Origin: Propionivibrio dicarboxylicus
GTDB lineage: Bacteria > Pseudomonadota > Gammaproteobacteria > Burkholderiales > Rhodocyclaceae
Direction: 5' to 3'
Assembly (NCBI GenBank): GCA_945902805.1
Contig: CAMDMZ010000015.1
Coordinates: 1-64,000, forward strand
DNA length: 64,000 nucleotides
Below the pieces are notes generated by a model that saw nothing but the letters and a program-made list of their open reading frames with translations, was not told the DNA's origin and did not search any database. The position numbers and the translations under genes were made by a program. Below are positions 52,606 through 62,384 of this stretch, piece after piece; position 1 is the stretch's first letter, and each line of letters begins with the position of its first letter.

Positions 52606-53442
52606 ATGGCCACCTATGCCATCGGTGACATTCAGGGCTGTCACACGGAATTCCTAAGTTTGCTTGAGTACGTCGGATTTACACCGGCGCGCGACCGCTT
52701 ATGGTTGGTTGGCGATCTGGTCAATCGAGGGCTGGATTCCCTGGCGGTGTTGCGCTTTGTGAAAGCCTTGGGCGACCGTGCCGTGACCGTTCTCGGGAAT
52801 CACGATCTGCACTTGATTATGCAGTCCGAGGGCTATGGCAAGGGCAATCGCGAAGACACCTTGGCGTCGATATTGGGTGCGCCGGATCGCGACGAGTTGC
52901 TGACCTGGTTACGTTCACGGCCCTTGTTTCATGTCGAGGGCGAATGGGCGATGGTACATGCTGGACTATTGCCGCAATGGAGCATCACTCAGGCGCTGAG
53001 CCTGTCGAACGACGTATCAAGTGCCTTGAGCGGGGCCGGCTACAAGAAATTTCTCGCCCGCATGTGGGGTTCCGAGCCCGTACAGTGGAGCGAGGACTTG
53101 ACCGGATGGGACCGCTTGCGAGTCATCGTCAATGCCATGACACGGATGCGCTACGTAACCGCCGACGGCGTGATGGAGTTACGCGCGCCAGGCAACAAGG
53201 CTCCTCCCGAACAGGGACCCGTCGATTGCTTGCCCTGGTTTGACGCACCGGGCAGAGCGAGCAGCAGCCACCGAATTGTCTGCGGCCATTGGTCAGCGCT
53301 CGGTTACCGCGAGACCCCGAACCTGATCGCGCTGGATACCGGCTGTTTATGGGGTGGTTCGCTGACTGCCTTACGCCTGGACGATCGTCGCGTATTCCGC
53401 CTCCCGTGCCCGCAGCAGGTCAAGCCATCGGGCTGGGATTAG
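52606..53442 (+). CDS. apaH: Symmetrical bis(5'-nucleosyl)-tetraphosphatase
   Basis: This 278-residue metallophosphatase hydrolyses Ap4A to two ADP. Motifs GDIQGC (7-12), GDLVNRG (about 33), GNHDLH (about 63) and VHAG are in order, and the C-terminal GHWSALG and DTGCLWGG complete the family. The ATG at 52606 starts MATYAIGDIQGC; an upstream TTG in frame is less likely. It begins 33 nt after the dehydratase gene and probably shares its transcript. Confidence 0.95.
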   Translation: MATYAIGDIQGCHTEFLSLLEYVGFTPARDRLWLVGDLVNRGLDSLAVLRFVKALGDRAVTVLGNHDLHLIMQSEGYGKGNREDTLASILGAPDRDELLTWLRSRPLFHVEGEWAMVHAGLLPQWSITQALSLSNDVSSALSGAGYKKFLARMWGSEPVQWSEDLTGWDRLRVIVNAMTRMRYVTADGVMELRAPGNKAPPEQGPVDCLPWFDAPGRASSSHRIVCGHWSALGYRETPNLIALDTGCLWGGSLTALRLDDRRVFRLPCPQQVKPSGWD

Positions 53443-53466
53443 ATCACACAGACGACGTGCGTGACG

Positions 53467-53913
53467 TCAATGCGTGACCCGGGTGGCGCCGTTTCCTGAC
53501 AGGATACGTACCCGATCTCCCGGACGAAACTGTTCGTCGGCCTCTTGCGTAATCGCCGTGAGCTTCCCGCCCTCCAAGCGAACAGTAATTTCCAGCCCAT
53601 CCTTCCGGGTGTTTTTGTCTTCAATCGCCTGGCCGGCAATTCCGCCGACCACGGCACCGAGAACAGAGGCCACTGTCGATCCCCGACCCCCACCTATCGT
53701 GCTGCCGGCAATTCCGCCGACCACAGCGCCCGTCACCGTTCCGGTGCCCGAATTGGTCCCTTCGATCGTGACCAAACGCACGCTTTCGACAACACCGGTA
53801 CGAACATACATTTCACCGCGCGTTTGGCCACGCGAGTAGCTTGAGCCAGATTGGCTACCGGCACACCCCGCGATAGCCACAACGGCGGCGATAGCCACCA
53901 TCAAAACTTTCAT
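53467..53913 (-). CDS. Glycine-zipper outer-membrane lipoprotein (SlyB/PcP-like)
   Basis: A 148-residue protein with lipobox AIAGC (lipid on C17), start chosen by GGAAG six nt upstream. Two glycine-zipper segments (TGAVVGGIAGSTIGGG and LGAVVGGIAGQAIED) form the 2TM-like region; the C-terminal EITVRLEGGKLTAITQE is the domain typical of SlyB/PcP proteins. It is an outer-membrane-stability lipoprotein. Last gene of a long minus-strand run; convergent with apaH. Confidence 0.88.
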   Translation of the reverse strand: MKVLMVAIAAVVAIAGCAGSQSGSSYSRGQTRGEMYVRTGVVESVRLVTIEGTNSGTGTVTGAVVGGIAGSTIGGGRGSTVASVLGAVVGGIAGQAIEDKNTRKDGLEITVRLEGGKLTAITQEADEQFRPGDRVRILSGNGATRVTH

Positions 53914-53927
53914 GCTGCTTCCTTTCG

Positions 53928-54860
53928 TCAAAGCGCGCTACCGAAGGCAGCCCGATAGGCTGCGTCGATATCGGTGCGACTGTGTTTGTGGTTCTGCCCT
54001 CCGCGCTGGGCAATCTTGAGCGATCCCATCAGCGATGCCAACTGCCCCGTCTTGGTCCATTCCCAGCCTTGAGTTATGCCATAGAGCAGGCCCGCGCGAT
54101 AGGCATCACCACACCCGGTCGGATCAACGACCGCTTCCGGCTTAACGCACGGAATGTCCAGGCGATGACCGCCGCTGTAAATGTGCGAACCGTTGCCACC
54201 CAGTGTGACGATCAAGGCTTTAACCTCCTCGGCGAGTTGACCGAGCGAACGACCGGTTCGTTCCGTCAATAATTTGGCTTCGTAGTCATTGACCGTGCAG
54301 TAGTCGGCAATCTTGAGAAACTGCATCAATTCGTCACCGCCAAACATCGGCAGCCCCTGGCCGGGATCAAACACAAAAGGAATGCCTGCGTCAGCGAATT
54401 CACGAGCATGCTGCAGCATGCCGTCGCGGCCATCGGGCGATACGATGCCGAGCGTCACGCCCTGGGCATCGGCGATGTGGTTGCTTTGCGAAAAATTCAT
54501 CGCACCGGGATGGAAGGCCGTGATCTGGTTGTCGTCCAGATCGGTGGTGATGAACGCCTGTGCGGTGTAGGCATCGGGAATCTCGCGCACGTGTTGAGTG
54601 GGCAGCCCGAGTTTCTTCAAGCGCTGCATATACAGCCCACTGTCTTCGCCCACAGTGGCCATGATCAGTGGTTCGCCGCCGAGCAGCTTGAGGTTGTAGG
54701 CGATATTCCCGGCGCAACCGCCGAACTCGCGGCGCATGTCAGGAACCAGAAACGCGACGTTGAGAATATGAATCTGCTCAGGCAGGATGTGGTTTTTAAA
54801 TTGGTCACGAAACACCATGATGGTGTCGTAGGCGATCGAGCCGCAGATGAGTGTGGTCAT
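53928..54860 (-). CDS. PfkB-family carbohydrate/nucleoside kinase
   Basis: A 310-residue ribokinase-fold enzyme. The N-terminal FGGCAGNIAYNLKLLGG is the substrate lid region and the C-terminal DPTGCGDAYRAGLLYG is the PfkB signature with the catalytic Asp in a GCGD form of the usual GAGD. Sequence resembles the adenosine-kinase-like kinases of betaproteobacteria; the phosphorylated substrate is not certain. It overlaps or abuts its operon neighbours on both sides. Confidence 0.88.
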   Translation of the reverse strand: MTTLICGSIAYDTIMVFRDQFKNHILPEQIHILNVAFLVPDMRREFGGCAGNIAYNLKLLGGEPLIMATVGEDSGLYMQRLKKLGLPTQHVREIPDAYTAQAFITTDLDDNQITAFHPGAMNFSQSNHIADAQGVTLGIVSPDGRDGMLQHAREFADAGIPFVFDPGQGLPMFGGDELMQFLKIADYCTVNDYEAKLLTERTGRSLGQLAEEVKALIVTLGGNGSHIYSGGHRLDIPCVKPEAVVDPTGCGDAYRAGLLYGITQGWEWTKTGQLASLMGSLKIAQRGGQNHKHSRTDIDAAYRAAFGSAL

Positions 54861-54863
54861 TTT

Positions 54864-55853
54864 TTAGGGGTAGAAAAGATAAAGTCGGTAACCGCTGGCG
54901 CCAAGCTCACCGGAGTCGATATGGAGGGTGATCGCGAGTTCGCCTGGAGGAAGACCATTGTCGCGCGCTGTGTCCTGCGGCAGGTAGTCCTCGGGCAGCA
55001 AAATGCGCCGTGCCAGTGTCGCGTTGGAGGTATCGGTCAGCGTCAGTTCGAGATGCGGGTACATCTGCGCGAATGGAGCCCGATTACGTAGCGTGGCAGT
55101 TAGCGTCAAGGCGCCCTTGGGTTCAACTTCCGGGTGCAAATCGGAGGCCTCAATGGTGATCAACTCGACCTTGCGCGGCAAGTCGACACGGCAACCGGTC
55201 AAGCTGCACAGGGATTCAAGTGCGGGCCGGGCTTCGGGTGTCAGCACGGCCAGTTCGGTACGAAAATGAATGGCCGCCTGAATCGCCAAGGCTAGTAGCG
55301 CCAGTACCGCCACAATCGCCCAGGGCCAGCGCCGGGCAGGTACCGCCCCGGCTAACGGCTGATGCAGCAGGGGTTCCAATGGCGGGGTGCTGATCGTATT
55401 GGGGACGTCAGGCGAAGCGACGACCTCGGGTTCCGGTGACAGTTGTTCCGGTGACAGTCGTTCCGTTGGAAACGGGTCCGGCGGCAACTCGGGGTTGGGC
55501 ACGGCATCAATCTCAGTCGCCGTTGTCGTGATGAATTCGGGTTCATCCGCAAAGCCCGGCTCCGGGCGAGGATCAACCGGCAGTTCATCGGCAACCGCAG
55601 AATCGGTCGAAAAAGTCGGCTCTGGCGAGACGGCGGTGGCGATCTCTACGGCATCTGGTTCAGCCTCGACCGTTGGGGCGGGCTGAGATGCAGACGGCGT
55701 TAAAGCCCTGATCGGGCCTTCCTCGGCCAGCGCTTCCAGCGCGTTGAAGACCGTTTGGCAGTTGCCGCAGCGAACTCGCCCCTGGCGTACCCGGATCTGA
55801 TCCGAGGTGATGCGAAATCCAGTATCGCAGTTGGGGCAACGGGTCAACATCAA
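54864..55853 (-). CDS. Zinc-ribbon DUF3426 membrane protein
   Basis: A 329-residue protein beginning with an MJ0042-type zinc ribbon (C6, C9, C29, C32: RCPNCDTGFRI and RCGNCQTVF). A Pro/Glu-rich linker (about 45-175) leads to one membrane helix (about 182-202) and a periplasmic DUF3426 domain with TLRNRAPFAQMYPHLELTLTD. Function is unknown; it lies beside prmA in many betaproteobacteria. It overlaps prmA by 4 nt. Confidence 0.88.
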   Translation of the reverse strand: MMLTRCPNCDTGFRITSDQIRVRQGRVRCGNCQTVFNALEALAEEGPIRALTPSASQPAPTVEAEPDAVEIATAVSPEPTFSTDSAVADELPVDPRPEPGFADEPEFITTTATEIDAVPNPELPPDPFPTERLSPEQLSPEPEVVASPDVPNTISTPPLEPLLHQPLAGAVPARRWPWAIVAVLALLALAIQAAIHFRTELAVLTPEARPALESLCSLTGCRVDLPRKVELITIEASDLHPEVEPKGALTLTATLRNRAPFAQMYPHLELTLTDTSNATLARRILLPEDYLPQDTARDNGLPPGELAITLHIDSGELGASGYRLYLFYP

Positions 55854-56752
55854 GCGACTCGGGAGTTCGCCATGTGGCCTTCAAGACGCACCCAGCCTTC
55901 GCGCGTCGCGCCGACGTTCAATGCAAGGTAGGGCGCGTAGGCGGCGATCACGTCGGCGGCCTGAATATCCAGAACACCGGACAGAATAATGCGACCGCCG
56001 GGTGCGACCCGGCTAGCCAGCAGCGGCGCCAGCACGCACAACGGATTGGTCAGGATATTGGCCACGACGACATCAAATTTCTCGTCCAGCTTAGCGCGCG
56101 AGTGCCGCAATTCGAGGGCGACGCTGTTGTTCGCCGCGTTGTCCCGCGCCGCAATCAAGGCGTTGTCGTCAATATCTACGCCGATGACGCTACCAGCACC
56201 CAGGCGCGACGCGGCAATCGCCAGAATGCCGGAGCCACAGCCGTAATCGAGCAGCGTCTCACCGCCCGCCAACTGTTGCGTCAGCCACTCCAGGCATAGA
56301 AACGTGGTGGGATGCGAGCCCGTGCCGAACGCCAGCCCGGGGTCCAGAATCAGATTGATCGCAGTTGGATCGGGGGCGACATGCCATGAGGGCACAATCC
56401 AGAGCCGATCATTGACCCGAATCGGATCGAACTGCGATTGCGTCAGCCGCACCCAGTCCTGCTCTTCCACCTCGTCCAGCGTGATTTCGGGCAAATCATC
56501 GATCCCCGCTGCGACGGTGGCGGCAGCGACACGACCGAGCAGGTCATCGGCCGGCTCGAACAAGGCGACGACACGGCTTTCTTCCCACAGCGGTGTGGTC
56601 GGCGACCCAGGTTCGCCAAACTGAGGTGTTTCGAGATCCGTGCCGGCGTAAGCATCTTCGACGCTGGCACTAATCGCGCCCGCAGCGATCAACGCATCCG
56701 AGAGCGCCTCGGCGTGCGCAGCGTCCGTTTCCAGAGTCACCGAAATCCACAT
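55850..56752 (-). CDS. prmA: Ribosomal protein L11 methyltransferase
   Basis: A 300-residue enzyme that trimethylates ribosomal protein L11. An N-terminal substrate-binding domain (1-110) precedes the class I fold, with LLDYGCGSGILAIAASRLGA at about 160, GVDIDDNALIAARDN and VVANILTNPL. Full length for the family. It follows accC by 17 nt, a conserved order. Confidence 0.95.
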   Translation of the reverse strand: MWISVTLETDAAHAEALSDALIAAGAISASVEDAYAGTDLETPQFGEPGSPTTPLWEESRVVALFEPADDLLGRVAAATVAAGIDDLPEITLDEVEEQDWVRLTQSQFDPIRVNDRLWIVPSWHVAPDPTAINLILDPGLAFGTGSHPTTFLCLEWLTQQLAGGETLLDYGCGSGILAIAASRLGAGSVIGVDIDDNALIAARDNAANNSVALELRHSRAKLDEKFDVVVANILTNPLCVLAPLLASRVAPGGRIILSGVLDIQAADVIAAYAPYLALNVGATREGWVRLEGHMANSRVA

Positions 56753-56769
56753 ACCTTTAACCTGAGCCC

Positions 56770-58131
56770 TTACTTGCGGGCAACCTCTTCGCGCGCAGCG
56801 AGTTTCTCTTCGAGGTAATGAATACTGGTGCCGCCCTTGATGAAGCGCGGGTCGAGCATCAACTCCTGATGCAACGGAATATTGGTCTTGATGCCATCGA
56901 CCATCATTTCCGACAGCGCAATGCGCATGCGGCGTATTGCCTGCTCACGGGTTTCACCATAGGCGATCAGTTTGCCTATCATCGAATCATAGTTTGGCGG
57001 CACCGTATAGCCATTGTAGGCATGCGAATCAACGCGGATGCCGGGACCGCCAGGCGTATGCCATTGCGTAATTTTGCCGGGAGATGGCGTGAACTTAAAG
57101 GGGTCTTCGGCGTTGATGCGGCATTCAATCGAATGCCCTTTGAGCTCGATATCACGCTGCTTCAGCCATAGCTTTTCGCCGGCCGCAACGCGGATTTGGG
57201 CCTGCACGATGTCGACGCCAGTCACCTGCTCGGTCACCGGATGCTCGACCTGAACGCGAGTATTCATCTCGATGAAGAAGAACTCACCGTTTTCGTACAG
57301 AAACTCGAAGGTCCCGACGCCCCGATAATTGATGCGGCGGCATGCCTCGGCACAACGATCGCCAACACGGGTAATGATGCGGCGGCTGATATCGGGCGCC
57401 GGAGCCTCTTCAATCACCTTTTGGTGCCGACGCTGCATCGAACAATCACGTTCGCCTAGCCAAATTGCATTTTTGTGGGCGTCAGCCAAGACCTGAATTT
57501 CCACATGGCGCGGGTTTTCGAGAAATTTTTCCAGATACACGGTGGGGTTGCCAAATGCCGCCCCGGCTTCGCTACGCGTCATCGCGACAGCATTCAGCAA
57601 CGCGGCTTCGGTGTTCACCACGCGCATGCCGCGACCACCGCCACCACCGGCGGCCTTGATAATCACCGGATAGCCGATACTGCGTGCAATTTGTACGATT
57701 TCCTTAGCATCTTCTGGTAATGCCCCTTCTGAACCAGGAACGCAGGGCACACCAGCGGCGCGCATTGCATCCTTGGCGCTGACCTTGTCGCCCATCAGGC
57801 GTATGGTTTCCGGGCGAGGGCCAATGAAGGTAAAACCAGATTTTTCGACGCGTTCGGCGAAGTCGGCATTTTCCGAGAGAAAGCCGTAACCGGGGTGGAT
57901 CGCCTCGGCATCGGTGACTTCCGCCGCCGAAATGATGGCGGGAATATTCAAATAGCTCAGTGCGGAAGAAGCCGGGCCGATACAGACCGATTCGTCCGCC
58001 AATTTGACGTATTTGGCCTCGGTATCGACGGTTGAATGGACCGCCACCGTACGAACGCCGAGTTCGCGACAGGCGCGCAAGACACGCAGCGCAATTTCAC
58101 CGCGATTGGCGATAAGAACTTTACCGAACAT
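56770..58131 (-). CDS. accC: Biotin carboxylase subunit of acetyl-CoA carboxylase
   Basis: A 453-residue ATP-grasp enzyme. The ATG at 58131 begins [20 protein letters not shown] and has GGAG just upstream; a longer frame exists but adds unrelated residues. The ATP-binding glycine loop [13 protein letters not shown] and the active-site [14 protein letters not shown] are present. It carboxylates biotin on AccB, the first step of fatty-acid synthesis. accB is 46 nt upstream. Confidence 0.97.
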   Translation of the reverse strand: MFGKVLIANRGEIALRVLRACRELGVRTVAVHSTVDTEAKYVKLADESVCIGPASSALSYLNIPAIISAAEVTDAEAIHPGYGFLSENADFAERVEKSGFTFIGPRPETIRLMGDKVSAKDAMRAAGVPCVPGSEGALPEDAKEIVQIARSIGYPVIIKAAGGGGGRGMRVVNTEAALLNAVAMTRSEAGAAFGNPTVYLEKFLENPRHVEIQVLADAHKNAIWLGERDCSMQRRHQKVIEEAPAPDISRRIITRVGDRCAEACRRINYRGVGTFEFLYENGEFFFIEMNTRVQVEHPVTEQVTGVDIVQAQIRVAAGEKLWLKQRDIELKGHSIECRINAEDPFKFTPSPGKITQWHTPGGPGIRVDSHAYNGYTVPPNYDSMIGKLIAYGETREQAIRRMRIALSEMMVDGIKTNIPLHQELMLDPRFIKGGTSIHYLEEKLAAREEVARK

Positions 58132-58177
58132 GATGTCTCCAGCCGGGCAGCACGGATGTGGTGTTGATTTGCATGGA

Positions 58178-58645
58178 TCAGGCAAGGATGAACATGGGTT
58201 GCCCAAACTCGACGGGCTGGCCATTCTCGATCAGGATGGCCTTGACCGTACCGGACGCGTCAGATTCGATTTCGTTCATCAGCTTCATGGCTTCGATGAT
58301 GCACAGGCGGTCGCCGGCCTTTACCGTTTGCCCGACCTCGACGAAAGCCGCAGCACCGGGTGAGCCAGAGCGGTAAAACGTGCCGACCATCGGCGCGGTG
58401 ACTGGATGCCCATCAGGTTCGCTAGGCACCGGGGCCGCAGCAAAAGTCGGTGCTGGCGGGACGGCGCCGCTCATCATCGCGGGCGCGGAGCCTGCGGCCA
58501 TCGGCATACTGACCATGTGCGTCGCCGCATTGGCAGGCAAATACTTGGCGATACGAATCTTTTCTTCGCCTTCGCTGATTTCAAGCTCGGAAATTCCCGA
58601 GTTCTGTACCAGGTCGATCAGGGTTTTGAGCTTTCTCAGGTCCAT
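58178..58645 (-). CDS. accB: Biotin carboxyl carrier protein
   Basis: A 155-residue protein: N-terminal helix-rich part, Ala/Pro linker (about 50-80) and the biotinyl domain with the EAMKLMNE site, biotinylated on K121. It carries CO2 between AccC and the carboxyltransferase. Directly upstream of accC in the standard accBC order. Confidence 0.97.
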   Translation of the reverse strand: MDLRKLKTLIDLVQNSGISELEISEGEEKIRIAKYLPANAATHMVSMPMAAGSAPAMMSGAVPPAPTFAAAPVPSEPDGHPVTAPMVGTFYRSGSPGAAAFVEVGQTVKAGDRLCIIEAMKLMNEIESDASGTVKAILIENGQPVEFGQPMFILA

Positions 58646-58740
58646 GTCAGGTCTCGATCAATCACAAAGTTGTTGAGAGGGAAGGTCTCTGCAGAAAAGT
58701 GCGGTGCCGCGAAACCAACCGGTGAATCCGGTCAAAGCCA

Positions 58741-59241
58741 TTAACTCCGAGGCAGCCGTGCCAGAGCCGCTTCCAGAGCAAGTTGATAGCCTTGGGCACC
58801 CAGCCCGGCGATGACGCCGACCGCGATATCGGAAAAATAGGAGTGCTTGCGGAAAGCTTCGCGCGCATGCACGTTCGACAAATGCACTTCAATAAACGGA
58901 ATGACAACGGCGGCAAACGCATCGCGTAATGCAACGCTGGTATGGGTATAGCCGGCCGGATTGATAATGATGAAACCGACGCCCGACTCACGCGCCGACT
59001 GAACGCGATCAATCAACTCACCTTCATGATTGCTTTGAAAGCTATCAAGCCGGACGCCTGCGGCGCGGGCACGAGTTTCCATCTGCAAATGAATATCGGC
59101 CAGGGTCGTTCGGCCGTATATTTCCGGCTCGCGACTGCCCAACAGGTTCAAATTCGGGCCGTGAAGCACCAGAATTCTGGCCTCAGGAGTGGCTTTTGAC
59201 TTTTTGCCAGTGGAATTATTCGCGCTATTTTGCTTCGTCAT
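58741..59241 (-). CDS. aroQ: Type II 3-dehydroquinate dehydratase
   Basis: This 166-residue enzyme of the shikimate pathway dehydrates 3-dehydroquinate. [17 protein letters not shown] (with R37 and Y42) and [16 protein letters not shown] are the family's active-site blocks. A basic leader of about 20 residues precedes them. aroQ-accB-accC is a common gene order. The later ATG is preferred over one 42 nt upstream. Confidence 0.95.
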   Translation of the reverse strand: MTKQNSANNSTGKKSKATPEARILVLHGPNLNLLGSREPEIYGRTTLADIHLQMETRARAAGVRLDSFQSNHEGELIDRVQSARESGVGFIIINPAGYTHTSVALRDAFAAVVIPFIEVHLSNVHAREAFRKHSYFSDIAVGVIAGLGAQGYQLALEAALARLPRS

Positions 59242-59301
59242 GTATGCAAGTTTGCCGCAAATAGCTGCAACTTGTCCAGTCAACGAACTTCGTAAGATTT
59301 C

Positions 59302-59850
59302 TCACGACTTGATCAGGCCCTGCAAGCGCTGATCCAGCACGGCCTCTGAAAAACGACCCAGCTTGGTCGAGTGCACCTCACCCTGGCGATCGAGGATGAC
59401 CGTGAACGGCAAGCCCTGCATGGGATTGCCAAGACCACTAACCGCCTGCATGGTGTCCATTGACCCGAGCAACAAAGGATAGGTTACCGGAGAATCCTTC
59501 TGAAATTGCCGTACTTTATCTGGTGAATCGATGCTGATACCGACAAACTGAACACCGTTAGACCCATACTTGTCCGACAGACGGGAAAACACGGGCATTT
59601 CTTCCTTGCAGGGTGCGCACCAGCTTGCCCAGTAGTTAATCACCAGAATCTTGCCATTCCATTGCGCCATGGCTTGCTGGCTTCCGTTGAGATCCGGCAA
59701 AGACAGCATTCGAAGTACCTTGACCGCGACCGGATCGATCACTCCCTGACCCGACCCCGGCGGATAGGTGGCATCACCCTCACGACCACAGCCGAACGAC
59801 ACAACCATCGCCGCGACGAACACAATACGACCAAGAAACATGCCGTTCAT
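59302..59850 (-). CDS. TlpA-like thioredoxin-fold lipoprotein
   Basis: A 182-residue periplasmic thiol-disulfide protein with lipobox-like SFGC near residue 21 and the redox motif WASWCAPCKEE at about 82-92, followed by a QFVGISIDSPDKV strand and a cis-Pro segment GLPFTVILD. It reduces disulfides in the periplasm, for cytochrome c or other partners. Overlaps the upstream hypothetical gene by 4 nt. Confidence 0.9.
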   Translation of the reverse strand: MNGMFLGRIVFVAAMVVSFGCGREGDATYPPGSGQGVIDPVAVKVLRMLSLPDLNGSQQAMAQWNGKILVINYWASWCAPCKEEMPVFSRLSDKYGSNGVQFVGISIDSPDKVRQFQKDSPVTYPLLLGSMDTMQAVSGLGNPMQGLPFTVILDRQGEVHSTKLGRFSEAVLDQRLQGLIKS

Positions 59851-60461
59851 GATCGCGCACTTTCAATCAATGCCGCCACGGCACCAGTTTGAGCCCTCTG
59901 ACGGGTGCGACCGGTGTGCGCGTTACGTGATTGGTTGCGTGCTTCGATAGCGGGATAGATCAGCAAATGCACTGGAATTCCTTCCCAGTCCAGACGCAGG
60001 CGGGTTTCAACGGGATCATGGCCACGACGCGGGATGTCGTCGACTTCATATTGAATACCGGAAGAAAGGAGCATGATCTCGACGTCTTTACTGCTGTCGG
60101 CAAAAACATCAAGTTCGATCGCGGCATAACGGCCGGCAGTCCCGTCAAGAACGGCGCCGGTCAGACAGGGCCGAAAATCGCGCAGATGCTCCATGACACC
60201 CAAGGCGGCCTGGCGCAATTCCTGCAAATGCTCGGCGTGCTCGTCATCTTGATAAATCGCTTGATAGTCACGCAACTCCTGCTCAACTTCCTCATTACTC
60301 GGCAGCCCATCTCCCGTTCCGGCCCCAAGCTGACGAGCAGCCTTACGCTTGGCCGCACCGTAATCCGCAATACCATCCTCGGCCATAAGGCGGGCCGCCG
60401 CGCTGGCAATATGCCGTCGCAACTGCGACGTCGGGGCTGGGTGGGGCTTGTGGCGCGGCAT
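59847..60461 (-). CDS. Conserved hypothetical protein, putative nucleotidyltransferase-like
   Basis: 204 residues from ATG 60461. The N-terminal IASAAARLMAEDGIADYGAA and AKRKAARQLG pattern is widely shared in proteobacteria; the C-terminal half (ELDVFADSSKDVEIMLLSSG, RLDWEGIPVHLLIYP) has the look of a degenerate nucleotidyltransferase fold. No catalytic motif is clear. First gene of the aroQ-accBC operon, divergent from mpl with 73 bp between them. Confidence 0.7.
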   Translation of the reverse strand: MPRHKPHPAPTSQLRRHIASAAARLMAEDGIADYGAAKRKAARQLGAGTGDGLPSNEEVEQELRDYQAIYQDDEHAEHLQELRQAALGVMEHLRDFRPCLTGAVLDGTAGRYAAIELDVFADSSKDVEIMLLSSGIQYEVDDIPRRGHDPVETRLRLDWEGIPVHLLIYPAIEARNQSRNAHTGRTRQRAQTGAVAALIESARS

Positions 60462-60534
60462 ATCGATGGGGGAATCCCGGTGGTTCAAAGGGCGGCAGGT
60501 AGAATCCGATCCAATTATTTCACGGAAGTGTGAC

Positions 60535-61908
60535 ATGCACATTCACATCCTCGGCATCTGCGGCACATTCATGGGCGGCATCGCCCTGCTTGCCCGAGCA
60601 GCAGGGCATACGGTGACCGGCTGCGATGCCAATGTCTATCCGCCGATGAGCACGCAATTGACTGAGCAAGGCATCACGCTGATCGAGGGTTATGGTGCCG
60701 ACCAATTGGCCCTGGAACCCGATCTATTCGTGGTCGGCAACACCATCAAGCGCGGCAATCCCTTGCTTGAGGCGGTGCTCGATCGCAACCTCGCCTATGT
60801 GTCCGGCCCGCAATGGCTGGCCGAAAATATTTTGCGCGGCCGCTGGGTGCTCGGTGTGGCCGGGACCCATGGCAAGACAACAACCACTGCCTTGCTGGCC
60901 TGGATTCTGGAAGAAGCCGGGCTGGCACCTTCTTTTCTGGTCGGCGGCGTGCCGCAGGGTTTTGGGGTTTCGGCGCGATTGACCGAATCGTCCTTCTTTG
61001 TCATCGAAGCGGACGAATACGACACGGCATTTTGTGACAAACGCTCGAAATTCATCCACTACGCACCGCGAACCACCATCCTCAACAACCTTGAGTTTGA
61101 TCACGCTGACATCTTCGCCGATCTTGCGGCGATCGAGACGCAATTCCATCATTTGGTACGCACCTTGCCAAGCAATGGGCTTATCGTCACCAATGGTGGC
61201 GAGGCAACGCTCGATCGGGTGCTTGAACGCGGTTGCTGGACACCGGTGGAACGTTTCAACACGAACGACGGTTGGCGCGCCGTGCTGAACCAGGATGAAG
61301 GATTTGCGGTGTATCTGGGCGATCGCCTACAGGGCCATGTCGCCCGGTTCGAACTGGCGGGCGAGCACAATCGCGCCAATGCCCTGGCGGCGGTGGCGGC
61401 CGCTCGTCATGCCGGTGTCCCGATCGAGATCGGGCTGCGCGCCTTGGAAAGCTTCAGTGGCGTTAAGCGCCGCCTCGAAATTCGAGGCAAGGTGCGCGAC
61501 GTTACCGTGATTGATGACTTCGCCCACCACCCGACCGCCATCCGCGTCACCGTCGCCGGCTTGCGGCAACAGATGCAGCAGATCAACACTCCCGGCCGCA
61601 TCCTTGCCGTGCTCGAACCACGCTCGAATACCATGAAACTTGGCACGATGAAGGCACAACTGCCCGACTCGTTAGCGGATGCCGATCAGGTCTATTGTTT
61701 TGCCAACAATCTGGGCTGGGACCCGGCCCAAGCACTGGCCCCGCTGGGATCAAAAGCGCAGACGTTTACGGAGTTGGAGCCACTGGTTACCGCCGTTTGC
61801 TCAGAAGCGCACGCCGGCGATCAAATTCTGGTGATGAGTAACGGAGGTTTTGGCGGCGTTCACGCAAAGCTGTTGGCGGGGCTTGCCGACCAAAACGCAC
61901 GAACTTAA
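60535..61908 (+). CDS. mpl: UDP-N-acetylmuramate:L-Ala-gamma-D-Glu-meso-DAP ligase
   Basis: A 457-residue Mur-ligase-family enzyme that re-attaches recovered murein tripeptide to UDP-MurNAc in cell-wall recycling. MHIHILGICGTFMGGIALLA is the typical Mpl N-terminus, VAGTHGKTTTTALLAWIL is the ATP-binding loop, DDFAHHPTAI and EPRSNTMKLG mark the C-terminal domain. The ATG at 60535 has GGAAG upstream; the frame is open for 29 more codons but that lead is not conserved. Confidence 0.95.
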   Translation: MHIHILGICGTFMGGIALLARAAGHTVTGCDANVYPPMSTQLTEQGITLIEGYGADQLALEPDLFVVGNTIKRGNPLLEAVLDRNLAYVSGPQWLAENILRGRWVLGVAGTHGKTTTTALLAWILEEAGLAPSFLVGGVPQGFGVSARLTESSFFVIEADEYDTAFCDKRSKFIHYAPRTTILNNLEFDHADIFADLAAIETQFHHLVRTLPSNGLIVTNGGEATLDRVLERGCWTPVERFNTNDGWRAVLNQDEGFAVYLGDRLQGHVARFELAGEHNRANALAAVAAARHAGVPIEIGLRALESFSGVKRRLEIRGKVRDVTVIDDFAHHPTAIRVTVAGLRQQMQQINTPGRILAVLEPRSNTMKLGTMKAQLPDSLADADQVYCFANNLGWDPAQALAPLGSKAQTFTELEPLVTAVCSEAHAGDQILVMSNGGFGGVHAKLLAGLADQNART

Positions 61909-61939
61909 CCGGATCGACTCCGGGGCAATAAAGAGACGC

Positions 61940-62179
61940 TCAGTCGCCGGTGCTTCGGCGCTGGAAGGCCGGTGATTCGTCGGACGCAAGAGTGATCGTT
62001 GCCAAGCGCATGGCAAATGGCAGCGTTGCCGTTCCGGTCCAGCCAATCGTTAATGCCCAACCCAGCGTGATCGCTGGCGATGCGAACAGAAAACCCCACA
62101 GGGCGGCAAGAAGAAGAATAGCGAACACGCCGGTACTCCAGCGCGCCTGAATTTCCGGCATGATCCATTTGGGAAACAC
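61940..62179 (-). CDS. Small two-helix membrane protein, unknown
   Basis: From a GTG at 62179, chosen because AGGAG stands 7 nt before it, the product is 79 residues starting with MFPKWIMPEIQARWSTGV. Two hydrophobic helices (about 18-34 and 37-54) and a polar tail follow. No family is recognised. Codon use is similar to the flanking genes. It lies between mpl and the TonB receptor and is convergent with mpl. Confidence 0.5.
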   Translation of the reverse strand: MFPKWIMPEIQARWSTGVFAILLLAALWGFLFASPAITLGWALTIGWTGTATLPFAMRLATITLASDESPAFQRRSTGD

Positions 62180-62302
62180 CACTATTCTCCTTACGATACC
62201 TGTCGCGACTGTGGAGCGTATTGCAGCCTTAGCTACTAAATTAACGGCACCCAATCACGTTTCTTTACGCGCTGTTCGTCGCGATTGCATTGCAGGTTAT
62301 CA

Positions 62303-62380
62303 GATTTCGGTTATCACTTAAGGCATACGCGGACCGAAATCCATAAAACTAGTAAGGTTTGTGGTTTGCTACGCCACAAA
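62303..62380 (-). terminator. Possible terminator hairpins after the TonB receptor gene
   Basis: Two inverted repeats lie downstream of the receptor stop: 7-bp TTTGTGG/CCACAAA arms (62358-62364, 62374-62380) and 8-bp GATTTCGG/CCGAAATC arms (62303-62310, 62334-62341). Neither has a clear U tract. Confidence 0.3.
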
Positions 62381-62384
62381 ACGC

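Noticed and set aside
54408-55091. 227-codon plus-strand frame across the PfkB and zinc-ribbon genes
   Set aside because: Antisense to two well-supported genes with conserved motifs; no family resemblance.
59931-60533. 200-codon plus-strand frame before mpl
   Set aside because: Overlaps the conserved hypothetical gene on the minus strand and has no recognisable domain; mpl starts just after it with its own ribosome site.
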